11,842 nucleotides of DNA, taken from contig JAQURI010000034.1 in the NCBI GenBank assembly GCA_028715665.1, forward strand, positions 1 to 11,842, written 5' to 3'. Made by a program: the position numbers and the translations under genes. The notes below the pieces were generated by a model that worked only from the letters and a program-made list of their open reading frames with translations, did not search any database and was not told the origin of the DNA. Each line of letters begins with the position of its first letter. The first letter of the stretch is position 1. Below, piece after piece: positions 1-6,426 of the stretch. This stretch comes from Candidatus Ratteibacteria bacterium (GTDB taxonomy: Bacteria; CAIJMQ01).

Positions 1-480
1 CTGTTCAAATCTCTGACCCAAAGGATATACCGTTCCCAGTCCACCGATAACGTTTCCTCTTTCATCCGTTATAGGCGACACTGCTCCCGCCATTAAAGTT
101 TTTATTTGCCCCACCCCTATTTCCATAAACAATTTTCCTTCTTTCGGATGGGCCCCTTTATATAGAAAGACATTTTCCGCAATCGGCAAATATGGCTGTT
201 CAGCCCATGTTTTAATCTCGGAGAAAGCCTTTTTTGCGTTCTTAAAAAATTCCGGTTGATTAAGGTGATATTTATTGCTTTCGAGCGCGGTTTCCTGTAA
301 TTTTGCGATTTCTTCCTCCGCCAGATTATAAGCGCCATGTATTGTATTTTTGATATCTTCCTCTACCCGTTTGGACATAATTTGAGTGGTTATAAAAATA
401 GAAATAACCATCGGGGCTATGCCGACGGCAAGAAAAGAAAGTATAAGTTTTTTCTGTAACCTAGATTTAAAAATTCTCAT
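1..480 (-). CDS. Membrane-anchored sensor protein, 5' part only (probable sensor kinase or chemoreceptor)
   Basis: The minus strand is open without a stop from the ATG at 480 to the window edge, giving 160 residues; the C-terminal part lies outside. Residues 1-11 (MRIFKSRLQKK) are basic, and a hydrophobic segment at about 12-34 looks like an uncleaved signal anchor with the N terminus inside. A polar, helical stretch follows, then from about residue 115 a segment ending in SPITDERGNVIGGLGTVYP, which resembles the beta-sheet end of an extracytoplasmic Cache/PAS-like sensing domain. Such N termini occur in histidine kinases, diguanylate cyclases and chemoreceptors; the output domain is not visible, so the class is open. 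A TAG three codons upstream fixes ATG 480 as the earliest start. No Shine-Dalgarno is visible. It diverges from the CCA-adding gene and probably uses the minus-strand -10 at 528-536. Confidence 0.72.
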   Translation of the reverse strand, partial: MRIFKSRLQKKLILSFLAVGIAPMVISIFITTQIMSKRVEEDIKNTIHGAYNLAEEEIAKLQETALESNKYHLNQPEFFKNAKKAFSEIKTWAEQPYLPIAENVFLYKGAHPKEGKLFMEIGVGQIKTLMAGAVSPITDERGNVIGGLGTVYPLGQRFEQ

Positions 481-481
481 A

Positions 482-513
482 TATTTCTACATATATCCAC
501 TGTATTTCCATTT
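482..513. repeat. Half copy of the 10-11-nt TATTTC/TATATC repeat
   Basis: Three consecutive units of 10-11 nt are seen: TATTTCTACA (482-491), TATATCCACTG (492-502) and TATTTCCATTT (503-513). The units match those in the right arm of the element at 8851-8897 (TATATCCA, TATATCTA, TATTTCTA). No opposing arm is present here because the sensor gene starts at 480. The stretch would form the 5' leader of the sensor mRNA. Confidence 0.55.
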
Positions 514-520
514 TTAATGG

Positions 521-538
521 TGTGGTTATTATACCACA
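521..538. promoter_or_regulatory. 18-bp palindrome between the divergent genes, possible operator
   Basis: TGTGGT and ACCACA form perfect 6-bp inverted arms around TATTAT. The palindrome covers the minus-strand -10 of the sensor gene and lies where the -35 of the plus-strand promoter would be, so a bound protein could affect both. A second small inverted repeat, CCATT/AATGG with a 3-nt loop, lies next to it at 508-520. No regulator is known; this is a structural observation only. Confidence 0.35.
528..536 (-). promoter_or_regulatory. Extended -10 promoter for the sensor gene
   Basis: On the minus strand the sequence reads TGGTATAAT, a perfect extended -10 (TGn plus TATAAT). The start of transcription would be near 521, leaving a leader of about 40 nt before the ATG at 480. 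No good -35 hexamer is present, which is typical when the TGn element is present. Confidence 0.5.
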
Positions 539-549
539 ACCTATAGCTG

Positions 550-558
550 TGCTATAAT
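550..558 (+). promoter_or_regulatory. Extended -10 promoter for the CCA-adding enzyme gene
   Basis: The plus strand reads TGCTATAAT, a perfect extended -10. Transcription would start near 565, only about 2 nt before the ATG at 567, which predicts a leaderless or nearly leaderless mRNA. This also argues against the in-frame TTG at 558, which lies inside the promoter. Confidence 0.55.
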
Positions 559-566
559 TGCGCGTT

Positions 567-1931
567 ATGGAAAAAAGCGTATTCAAAAAAATATATGAGA
601 TTTTCAAAAAAGAAAAAGGTGAAATTTTTTTGGTGGGGGGGTCCGTCAGAGACATGCTCATGAACAAAGAACTAACCGATTTCGACTTTGCGACATCATT
701 ACCGCCGCAAAAGACACGGGAAACACTAAATAAGAACAAAATCAAAAATTTTCCGGTGGGAATAGCTTTTGGCACCGTGGGGGCCATAATTGACGGGAAA
801 GAAGTCCACATAACCACTTACAGAAAAAAAGAAACATACCGTCCGCGAAACAGAAAACCGGCCGTAGAATTCGGGGAAACTCTTAAGGAAGACCTTAAAC
901 GAAGAGATTTCACAATCAATACGCTTGCGATTTCTCCCGACGGAAAAATCATAGACATGTACAACGGCGCTAAAGACCTTTCGGAAAAATTAATACTCAC
1001 ACCTTCTAACCCCGACGAATCTTTCGAGGACGACCCTTTAAGAATCTTAAGAGCATTCCGATTCCAGTCGCAACTCGGCTTCAAAATAGAAAACACAACT
1101 TACAAAGCGATCGAAAAAAATGCATTCAGGTTAATGTATATTTCAGAAGAGAGAATTCAAGCGGAAATGACTAAACTTTTGCTTGGCGACTTTGTGGTAA
1201 AAGCGTTGGCGGAAATGATGAATGCAAAAGTTTTAAATTTTTTCATCCCGGAACTTTACCCGTTAAAAAACTTGCACCAAGAAAGCGAGCAACATCATAA
1301 GGACGTATGGCTGCATACTTTGAAAGTTGTGGAAAATACACCTAAAGACGCAACTTTGAGATGGGCAACACTGTTGCATGATATTGGCAAACCCTATGTA
1401 AAAGCAGAAGAAAAAGACCAGATACATTTTTACAGACATGAAGAACTCGGCGCTAAAATGGCTTACTCTATCCTGTCACGCCTTAAATTTCCGAAAGAAT
1501 TAAAAGAAGATATATCTTTTTTAATATCGAAACATATGCGTGCTAATCTCTATACGCCAGAATGGACCGATTCGGCGGTAAGAAGATTTATAAAAGAGAT
1601 GGGAGCCCGACTTGACAAGGTTCTTATCCTGTCCCGTTGCGATATAACCTCCTATAGGAAAGAAAAGGTAAGAGAAAAAATAAAAATGCTTGATGAGCTT
1701 AGTGAAAGAATTAATTCGCTAAATTCCATTAAAGGATTAAAATATCCGCTGTCGGGGAATGATATAATGGAATATTTTAACCTTCCGCCGGGACGTTTGA
1801 TAGGAAAAATAAAAGAGTTCGTAATGAATGAAGTAATAGAAGGACGTCTGCCTCAAGAAACTAAAAAAGAAATTTATTTTGAAGCTGCCTCAACATTTCT
1901 TAGAAGTATAACAAAAAAGAGTAAAAATTGA
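567..1931 (+). CDS. cca: CCA-adding tRNA nucleotidyltransferase with HD domain
   Basis: Class II nucleotidyltransferase that adds or repairs the 3' CCA end of tRNA in the cytoplasm; 454 residues from the ATG at 567. The head domain shows LVGGSVRD (residues 22-29), the catalytic DxD as TDFDF (D38, D40) and RRDFTINTLA (112-121), which contributes to the nucleotide-binding pocket. The linker RILRAFRF (159-166) is the usual neck signature. A C-terminal HD phosphohydrolase domain follows with HHKDVWLH (243-250), LLHDIGKP (269-276) and FYRHEELGA (288-296), so the metal-binding His/Asp residues appear intact; in E. coli Cca this domain has 2',3'-cyclic phosphodiesterase and phosphatase activity. The in-frame TTG at 558 is rejected because it overlaps the -10 box. 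There is no Shine-Dalgarno. CC-adding, A-adding and full CCA activities cannot be separated here without comparing neck motifs. Confidence 0.93.
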   Translation: MEKSVFKKIYEIFKKEKGEIFLVGGSVRDMLMNKELTDFDFATSLPPQKTRETLNKNKIKNFPVGIAFGTVGAIIDGKEVHITTYRKKETYRPRNRKPAVEFGETLKEDLKRRDFTINTLAISPDGKIIDMYNGAKDLSEKLILTPSNPDESFEDDPLRILRAFRFQSQLGFKIENTTYKAIEKNAFRLMYISEERIQAEMTKLLLGDFVVKALAEMMNAKVLNFFIPELYPLKNLHQESEQHHKDVWLHTLKVVENTPKDATLRWATLLHDIGKPYVKAEEKDQIHFYRHEELGAKMAYSILSRLKFPKELKEDISFLISKHMRANLYTPEWTDSAVRRFIKEMGARLDKVLILSRCDITSYRKEKVREKIKMLDELSERINSLNSIKGLKYPLSGNDIMEYFNLPPGRLIGKIKEFVMNEVIEGRLPQETKKEIYFEAASTFLRSITKKSKN

Positions 1932-1948
1932 ACGGATTTTTTCAAAAA

Positions 1949-2182
1949 TTAATCATCCATTTTTTCGCCGATTATCTTTGCTATTTCCTCCAAATCCACA
2001 ACATGGTTGCCTTTATGAACCAATGTCGGGGTAGTCAAAACATTATTATATGCGGCTTCTGTCAATCCATCCAAAGTATCGATGAAATACACGGGAATTT
2101 TTTGGAGTTGCTCTCCGAGTTTATTTTTTAATTCTTCGCATTTTGGACAACCATCATTTCGTAAAAACAACTTTATATCCAT
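1949..2182 (-). CDS. Small glutaredoxin/thioredoxin-like protein with CPKC motif
   Basis: A 77-residue protein with a compact thioredoxin fold: a short first strand (IKLFLR), a redox motif CPKC at residues 12-15, a helix, a second strand (VYFIDTL), the cis-proline segment TTPTLV near residue 50, and a C-terminal helix. Family knowledge: CxxC redoxins of this size (NrdH or glutaredoxin-like) deliver electrons to ribonucleotide reductases and other enzymes. It is the last gene after nrdD, 65 bases downstream, with a strong Shine-Dalgarno AAAGGAG at 2195-2189, six nt from the ATG. The context makes it a candidate physiological reductant for NrdD; that is inference. A general thiol-transfer role is the alternative. 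It ends tail to tail with the CCA gene, with 17 bases between the two stops. Confidence 0.82.
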   Translation of the reverse strand: MDIKLFLRNDGCPKCEELKNKLGEQLQKIPVYFIDTLDGLTEAAYNNVLTTPTLVHKGNHVVDLEEIAKIIGEKMDD

Positions 2183-2211
2183 CCTGTTCTCCTTTATATG
2201 TTTATTATTTC

Positions 2212-2242
2212 CTCCGATGTCCGTTGTGAAACTTCCACGGAG
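2212..2242 (-). other. Two mutually exclusive short stems between nrdD and the redoxin gene
   Basis: TCCGT (2220-2224) can pair with ACGGA (2237-2241), and CTCCG (2212-2216) can pair with CGGAG (2238-2242). The right arms overlap, so only one stem can form at a time. There is no U-tract after either, so neither looks like an intrinsic terminator. Stems are only 5 bp, so this may be chance. Confidence 0.2.
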
Positions 2243-2247
2243 AGTTA

Positions 2248-4665
2248 TTAATTTATTTTGTAATTTCCCTTTTTTCTGTCTTTCAGCTCCCCTATCTTAG
2301 ACTTGTTCCAATTGTTTACTCTAGAAAAATAACCGACAATGCGTGTGACTCCATATACATTTGAACTGCCGCAATAACTGCAGGAATCTTTCAACCCTCT
2401 TGCTGAACGATGACAACTATTGCACATGGTAAATTCAGGGGAAACAGTAAGCTGAGCCGCCTGAGTGTTATGGAAAGTTTTGTCTATAAGATTCATAATG
2501 CTCTCTTTGGATGGTTTCTGTTCGCCTATGAAAGCATGAAGTATAGCGCCAGATTCGATCAAGGGATGGAAACGGCTTTGTTTTTCTATCCTTTCCACAA
2601 GCGATAAAGGCGCATCTGCCCTAAAATGGATAGAATTTGTGTAATAGTATTCTTCACTTTCTATATCTCCCTTTATTACTTCTCTGGAAAACGGGAATTC
2701 CCTCAAATCTATTCTTGCAAGACGTCTTGCGGCAGACTCCGCAGGGGACTCTTCTAAAGCGACTTTTAAATTATGCTCTTTGCCCATCTCTTTCGCTTTA
2801 AGATTCATCCATGCGATAATCTTAAGTCCCAATTTATAAACTTCGTCGTTTTCATGAAGTTCTTGTCCCGTCAGGTATTGAACGCATTCGTTAAGCCCCA
2901 ATATGCCGATAATATATGTGGATTTTTCCAAGTCGACATACGGCCTGCCGTCTTTAGCGTTTTTGCCTATCTGCCATAAAGGCATATGGGGCGCGGATAT
3001 CAACTCTGAAATGAATTTCTTCTTCTGCACATGCGCTTTCATCGCAAGCCTCACAGCCCTTTCGATTTCTTTCAACAGACCTTCGAAATTGCCCCTGCCC
3101 GCGCGATAAGCCGCCTGCGGAAGATTGATGGTGATATTCTGGAACCCGCAGAATCTCATGCTCTCAGGATGTTTTATCAAATATTGGTCTTCCACCTTCG
3201 TCCTTAATCTGCAGCACTGCGCAAGCGTAACCTCGTCTCTGTCAAAAACAAAATACGGCGAGCCGTTTTCGGAAGCAACCTGGCAGGCGTATTCAAAGAG
3301 TTCATGTTGCGCGGGATCGTTAAAAGTATCTTTGTTTATATGCAAATCCATTTTAGGGAAAGCAAATACATGGCCGTAGCAATCGCCTTCCCTCCAGACT
3401 TCCATTAATGCCCTGCAGAATTTTTGCGTTTCTTTTTCGTAGTCTTTGTATGTTTTTCCCGTATATTTTCCGCCCGGTCCGATAGCCGGTACATCCGCAA
3501 GATAACCGGGAACACCTGTATGCAGATTGAAATCCAAGAATAATGTCTGGCCGCCTCTTGAAAAAGCGTTTTGTGAACCCGAGAAAATCAGATATTGGGC
3601 TTCTTGTTTCAATTGCTTATCGTTCATACCCACAAGATAAGGAGCATAAAGAATATTTATATACCCGACCCCCAACGCGCCCGCATAATAAGCCTGCATC
3701 GACGCAAGAAACGTATTTAAATGTCCAGTCAACGTGCGCGCATGAGAAGCAGGCAGGGAAGAAGTGTCAAGATTGTTAAGTTCAAGCCCGTATTTCTTTA
3801 TATATTCCAAAGAATGAGAAGAACAATAAACCCTGACAGGATAACCGAGGTCATGAATATGTATAATTCCTCTTAAATGGGCCTCAGCAACCTCCGAAGA
3901 GAAAATCTTTTCCAAGGCATATTGTTTTAAAGTGTTTTCTGCGATTTCAAGGTTTACCGCCTCCGGATTATTCGCAGCAATGTTGGAGTTTTCGTTTGAT
4001 TTGGAAAAAATTAGATTCTCGAGATTAAACATTGACATGCCGAGCAGTTTCTCTTGCTTGAGATGTTTACTGTAACCTCTCACCAAAAGTTCGTTATCGA
4101 CCAATTCCCTTATAAGTACGGTCGAAACATTTTTAAGACCGCTGCGCATTATTTTTTCTTCGACAGCCGAAGCAATGGCACCCGCAACAGAGTGAGAAAT
4201 ATCGCATTCTTTGACTAACGCATCGCTTATTTTTGTCTTATCCCACGGAAGAATATCGGACGTTTGACTCGTAGACACCATCAAAGAAAAATCTGTAGAC
4301 GAAATATTGGAATTTTTCGTCTGTTTACTTACTCTTATACTATTTCTTATTCTCGTTCTCCAATCTCTATAAAGTATGAAGGCTTTTGCGGTTTTAGCAT
4401 GTCCTGTCTCAATCAGGACTTTTTCCACCGCGTCTTGAATTTCTTCTATATCCGGAATATTAATGCCTTTTTTCTCAAGATAAAAACTTACGACGTCGGC
4501 CAACTGGTCAGCTAAAAATTTGTCTTCGCCGCCTACAGATTGGGCAGCTTTGAATATCGCGTCTGCTATTTTTGATTTATCAAAAGAAACGACCCGTCCA
4601 TCTCTTTTTCTAACTTTTTCTATTGTAAATTGTTTTGTATCATGTGTTTTTACCACTTTCTCCAT
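2248..4665 (-). CDS. nrdD: Anaerobic ribonucleoside-triphosphate reductase, class III
   Basis: Oxygen-sensitive glycyl-radical enzyme that reduces ribonucleoside triphosphates to deoxynucleotides; 805 residues. An N-terminal ATP-cone (about 13-108, starting VRKRDGRVVSFDKSKI) gives dATP/ATP control, and a second, degenerate cone-like segment (about 138-215, from ILPWDKTKISDAL) follows, as in many archaeal-type NrdD proteins. The catalytic barrel contains candidate active-site cysteines in RVYCSS and QCCRLR and the INLP segment after CGFQN. Near the C terminus a Cys4 zinc site (C748, C751, C762, C765) precedes the radical motif RIVGY, with the radical glycine at about 778. The ATG at 4665 lies 3 nt after the nrdR stop and has an AAGGAGG ribosome site inside the nrdR end. 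The activating enzyme NrdG is not in this window. Expression is expected to be repressed by the adjacent NrdR. Confidence 0.95.
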   Translation of the reverse strand: MEKVVKTHDTKQFTIEKVRKRDGRVVSFDKSKIADAIFKAAQSVGGEDKFLADQLADVVSFYLEKKGINIPDIEEIQDAVEKVLIETGHAKTAKAFILYRDWRTRIRNSIRVSKQTKNSNISSTDFSLMVSTSQTSDILPWDKTKISDALVKECDISHSVAGAIASAVEEKIMRSGLKNVSTVLIRELVDNELLVRGYSKHLKQEKLLGMSMFNLENLIFSKSNENSNIAANNPEAVNLEIAENTLKQYALEKIFSSEVAEAHLRGIIHIHDLGYPVRVYCSSHSLEYIKKYGLELNNLDTSSLPASHARTLTGHLNTFLASMQAYYAGALGVGYINILYAPYLVGMNDKQLKQEAQYLIFSGSQNAFSRGGQTLFLDFNLHTGVPGYLADVPAIGPGGKYTGKTYKDYEKETQKFCRALMEVWREGDCYGHVFAFPKMDLHINKDTFNDPAQHELFEYACQVASENGSPYFVFDRDEVTLAQCCRLRTKVEDQYLIKHPESMRFCGFQNITINLPQAAYRAGRGNFEGLLKEIERAVRLAMKAHVQKKKFISELISAPHMPLWQIGKNAKDGRPYVDLEKSTYIIGILGLNECVQYLTGQELHENDEVYKLGLKIIAWMNLKAKEMGKEHNLKVALEESPAESAARRLARIDLREFPFSREVIKGDIESEEYYYTNSIHFRADAPLSLVERIEKQSRFHPLIESGAILHAFIGEQKPSKESIMNLIDKTFHNTQAAQLTVSPEFTMCNSCHRSARGLKDSCSYCGSSNVYGVTRIVGYFSRVNNWNKSKIGELKDRKKGNYKIN

Positions 4666-4668
4666 GGG

Positions 4669-5136
4669 CTATCCCTCCTTTCTTCTGGTGTGAGAGAACC
4701 TTTTAACTTCCTTCAAAAAATCATCTACGTCTGTGAACTGCCTATAAACCGAAGCAAATCTTACATAAGCGATATCATCCATTTTCCTCAAACTCCTCAT
4801 TACCACTTCGCCTATTTTATCCGACGAGACTTCGTCATAGAATTTTTCTTTTACCTCCCTTTCTATGTCTTCTACCAAATTCTCGATATCAGCGGTGCTA
4901 ACCGGTCTTTTTTCGCACGCTTTAAGCAACCCGCTCAACAATTTTTCTCTTTGAAACGGTTCTCTTCTGCCGTCTTTCTTGATTACCATAAAAGGAACGG
5001 TTTCTATTCTTTCATAAGTCGTAAAACGACGGCTACATTTAAGACATTCTCTCCTTCGTCTTATAGATAAAGAATTACCGGACAAGCGTGAATCAATTAC
5101 CTTATTTTCCACATTAGCGCAGTAAGGACATTTCAT
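4669..5136 (-). CDS. nrdR: Transcriptional repressor NrdR
   Basis: Nucleotide-sensing repressor of ribonucleotide reductase genes; 155 residues, the usual family length. The N terminus has the zinc ribbon CPYC (3-6) and CLKC (31-34) with a basic stretch IRRRREC between them, followed by RRFTTYERIE, a family signature. An ATP-cone domain fills about residues 47-137, beginning VIKKDGRREPF; it binds ATP or dATP and sets oligomer state. The start at 5136 fits the canonical MKCPYC beginning, but no Shine-Dalgarno precedes it. nrdD follows after 3 nt, so the two are probably translationally coupled. A consensus promoter and one NrdR-box-like palindrome lie upstream (5296-5349), which suggests autorepression of the operon. 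The leader between them holds the AT-rich repeat. Confidence 0.96.
   Translation of the reverse strand: MKCPYCANVENKVIDSRLSGNSLSIRRRRECLKCSRRFTTYERIETVPFMVIKKDGRREPFQREKLLSGLLKACEKRPVSTADIENLVEDIEREVKEKFYDEVSSDKIGEVVMRSLRKMDDIAYVRFASVYRQFTDVDDFLKEVKRFSHTRRKEG
4674..4680 (-). promoter_or_regulatory. Ribosome binding site of nrdD inside the nrdR end
   Basis: AAGGAGG on the minus strand, 8 nt before the nrdD ATG at 4665, is a full Shine-Dalgarno sequence embedded in the last codons of nrdR. It fixes the nrdD start and supports coupled translation. Confidence 0.8.
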
Positions 5137-5137
5137 A

Positions 5138-5290
5138 GTTAAATCAAATATGAAAAATTAAATATCAAAAATAGAACAGAATAAATAATACATATACTTA
5201 AAAATTCTAACTTTAGTCTTATTTTTTGAGCCTGAATATTTGAATTTTGATTTGTAATTTTGCATTTTTATTCTTAAATTTTGAATTGCC
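5138..5290. repeat. AT-rich imperfect inverted tandem repeat (AAATTCAAAAT-type units)
   Basis: The gap upstream of nrdR is built from short A-rich units. The left half carries them on the plus strand (for example AAATCAAATATG, AAATATCAAAAATAG). The right half carries the complement (for example TTTGAATTTTGATTTG, TTTTGCATTTTTATTC, TTAAATTTTGAATTG), so the two halves are loosely self-complementary. It codes for nothing recognisable and would form most of the nrdR 5' untranslated leader. I recall similar AAAATTCAAAAT-rich intergenic stretches in several bacterial genomes, but cannot verify relatedness. Confidence 0.55.
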
Positions 5291-5295
5291 TGTAA

Positions 5296-5311
5296 GTAGT
5301 ATATATTGTAT
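5296..5311. promoter_or_regulatory. Candidate NrdR box
   Basis: On the minus strand ATACAATATATACTAC agrees at 12 of 16 positions with the published NrdR-box consensus acaCwAtATaTwGtgt, including nearly all of the AT core. It sits just downstream of the predicted start of nrdR transcription (about 5315), where a repressor could act. NrdR boxes usually occur as a pair about three helical turns apart; no convincing second box was found, and the low-complexity core lowers confidence. Confidence 0.35.
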
Positions 5312-5321
5312 TCACAAGGGC

Positions 5322-5349
5322 ATTATAGCCCAATAGGTAGTATTGTCAA
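5322..5349 (-). promoter_or_regulatory. Consensus sigma-70-type promoter of the nrdR-nrdD operon
   Basis: On the minus strand, TTGACA (5349-5344) and TATAAT (5327-5322) both match consensus exactly, with a 16-bp spacer. Transcription should start near 5315, leaving a leader of about 180 nt. The -10 is flanked by GGGC and GCCC, forming an inverted repeat at 5318-5331, and a 12-bp palindrome GAAAAATTTTTC lies upstream at 5373-5384. This is the strongest promoter in the window. Confidence 0.8.
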
Positions 5350-5393
5350 TAGCTTTTGGAAGTTTCTGTGGAGAAAAATTTTTCAGTAGGATT

Positions 5394-5918
5394 TTAAGAC
5401 AATTTTCTTATCCGGCGATATTGGTCTTTGAGATAAAAATCGGGGTCTTTTTTCATTTCTTTTATCCAATTGCTGACTTGATATAACTTCTTGCCTTTCT
5501 CTTCTTTGACATAAACCCTCGTTATTCCCGCATTGATTATGGCTTTTTTGCATCTCCAGCACGGAGGCACGGGATATATTTTGCCGCTTGCGATATCTTC
5601 CCCGTAAAGATAAAGCGTCCCCCCCACAACCGATATCCCGTTTCGGGCTGCATTTACGATAGAATTTTCCTCCGCATGAACACTCCTGCAAAGTTCATAA
5701 AGAAGCCCTGAGGGAATCTTTAGTTTATCCCTTAAACAATAACCGATATCTATACAATTAGGTGTGCTGCGCGGCGCGCCGACATAACCATTACTTAGCA
5801 TAACATTGTCCTTTACAATAACAGCGCCGAATCTTCTTCTAATACACGTGCCTCTTCTTGAAACCGCTTTTGCGATATTCAAAAAATATTCATCCCAATC
5901 CGGTCGTTTTATTTTCAT
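5394..5918 (-). CDS. Deoxycytidylate (dCMP) deaminase family protein
   Basis: Zinc enzyme of the cytidine/deoxycytidylate deaminase fold, 174 residues, expected to convert dCMP to dUMP for thymidylate synthesis. It begins KRPDWDEYFLNIA, a typical dCMP deaminase N terminus. HAEEN (H81, catalytic E83) and PPCWRC (C120, C123) supply the zinc ligands and proton shuttle. GYVGAPRSTPNC (45-55) is the usual substrate-loop region. ComEB of competence loci belongs to the same family, but there are no competence genes here. The start is set by the family alignment; no Shine-Dalgarno is visible, and a repeat element lies directly upstream. It is probably the last gene of a purC-methyltransferase-queF-deaminase unit and lies next to the nrd operon, fitting a deoxynucleotide role. 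Confidence 0.88.
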   Translation of the reverse strand: MKIKRPDWDEYFLNIAKAVSRRGTCIRRRFGAVIVKDNVMLSNGYVGAPRSTPNCIDIGYCLRDKLKIPSGLLYELCRSVHAEENSIVNAARNGISVVGGTLYLYGEDIASGKIYPVPPCWRCKKAIINAGITRVYVKEEKGKKLYQVSNWIKEMKKDPDFYLKDQYRRIRKLS

Positions 5919-5929
5919 AATTTTTCAAC

Positions 5930-5995
5930 AGTAGAGAGTAGAAAGTAGAGAGATTTCAAATCTTTCTCTCTACTCTCTACTCTGTACTTGCTACT
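5930..5995. repeat. GTAGAGA-type inverted tandem repeat overlapping the end of queF
   Basis: The left arm (5930-5956) consists of purine-rich GTAGAGA/GTAGAAA units and the right arm (5958-5984) of their complement, around the odd palindrome AGATTTCAAATCT. An 11-nt run TAGAGAGTAGA is shared by both arms. The right arm continues through the queF stop (5977-5979) to about 5995, so the last five queF codons and its stop lie inside repeat-like sequence. The RNA would fold into a long hairpin between queF and the deaminase gene. Confidence 0.7.
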
Positions 5996-6423
5996 TCATT
6001 AGGGTATTCCGCTTCCACTTTTATGGCAATGCCTCCTCGCGGAACAAACTCTCCTATAACTTTCGCTTTCCTCGGTTTAGCCGCTTTAACAACTTTTTCC
6101 AATACTTTATTTACTATATCTTCCGCAAAACTTCCGTAGTTTCTAAACGAAAACATAAAAAATTTAAGCGATTTGGATTCAATACACTTTTTATCCGGAA
6201 TATATTGGATGGTAATTTTACCAAAATCCGGCTGGCCCGTCACAGGGCAAATAGATGTGAACTCCGGGCAGGAGAATTCTATCCAGTAATCCCTCTGCGG
6301 ATATGCATTTTCGAAAACTTCCAGTTCTACCTTATTCGGAGAAGGAGGCAGTTTAATCTTCTTTTCTTTAAGAAGTTTTAGTCCTTTTATTCTGTCTTTA
6401 TTCATCGGCATAAATCTTAACAC
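5977..6423 (-). CDS. queF: preQ0 reductase (NADPH-dependent 7-cyano-7-deazaguanine reductase)
   Basis: Reduces the nitrile of preQ0 to the amine of preQ1 in queuosine synthesis. It is the short, single-domain form, 148 residues as drawn. Visible features are EFTSICPVTGQPDFG with the nucleophile C59 and proton donor D66, the QueF signature ESKSLKFF (82-89), and GEFVPRGGIAI near the C terminus. The position matching the conserved His of FHE is Ala: SFAED, A100-E101, confirmed as GCG in the DNA. The start drawn is GTG 6423, three bases after the methyltransferase stop; ATG 6411 or 6405 are alternatives and 6405 (MNKDRIKGLKLL) fits shorter homologues. No clear Shine-Dalgarno is seen. The C-terminal EVASTE is mostly encoded by repeat sequence. 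Queuosine partners queE and queD lie upstream. Confidence 0.92.
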   Translation of the reverse strand: MLRFMPMNKDRIKGLKLLKEKKIKLPPSPNKVELEVFENAYPQRDYWIEFSCPEFTSICPVTGQPDFGKITIQYIPDKKCIESKSLKFFMFSFRNYGSFAEDIVNKVLEKVVKAAKPRKAKVIGEFVPRGGIAIKVEAEYPNEVASTE

Positions 6424-6426
6424 TTT

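Noticed and set aside
558..566. TTG start three codons upstream of the cca ATG
   Set aside because: The TTG overlaps the last base of a perfect extended -10 box, so it would lie upstream of the predicted transcript start; ATG 567 fits better.
1929..1951. Bidirectional terminator between cca and the redoxin gene
   Set aside because: Only a 5-bp TTGAA/TTCAA pairing exists in the 17-base gap; too weak to call.
4630..5070. 146-codon open frame on the plus strand opposite nrdR
   Set aside because: It is antisense to a well-supported NrdR, and its translation has no recognisable domain and the skew of a shadow frame.
5383..5691. 102-codon minus-strand frame overlapping the dCMP deaminase gene
   Set aside because: Out of frame with a gene whose zinc motifs are intact; the translation is rich in Arg, Lys and Cys and resembles no family.
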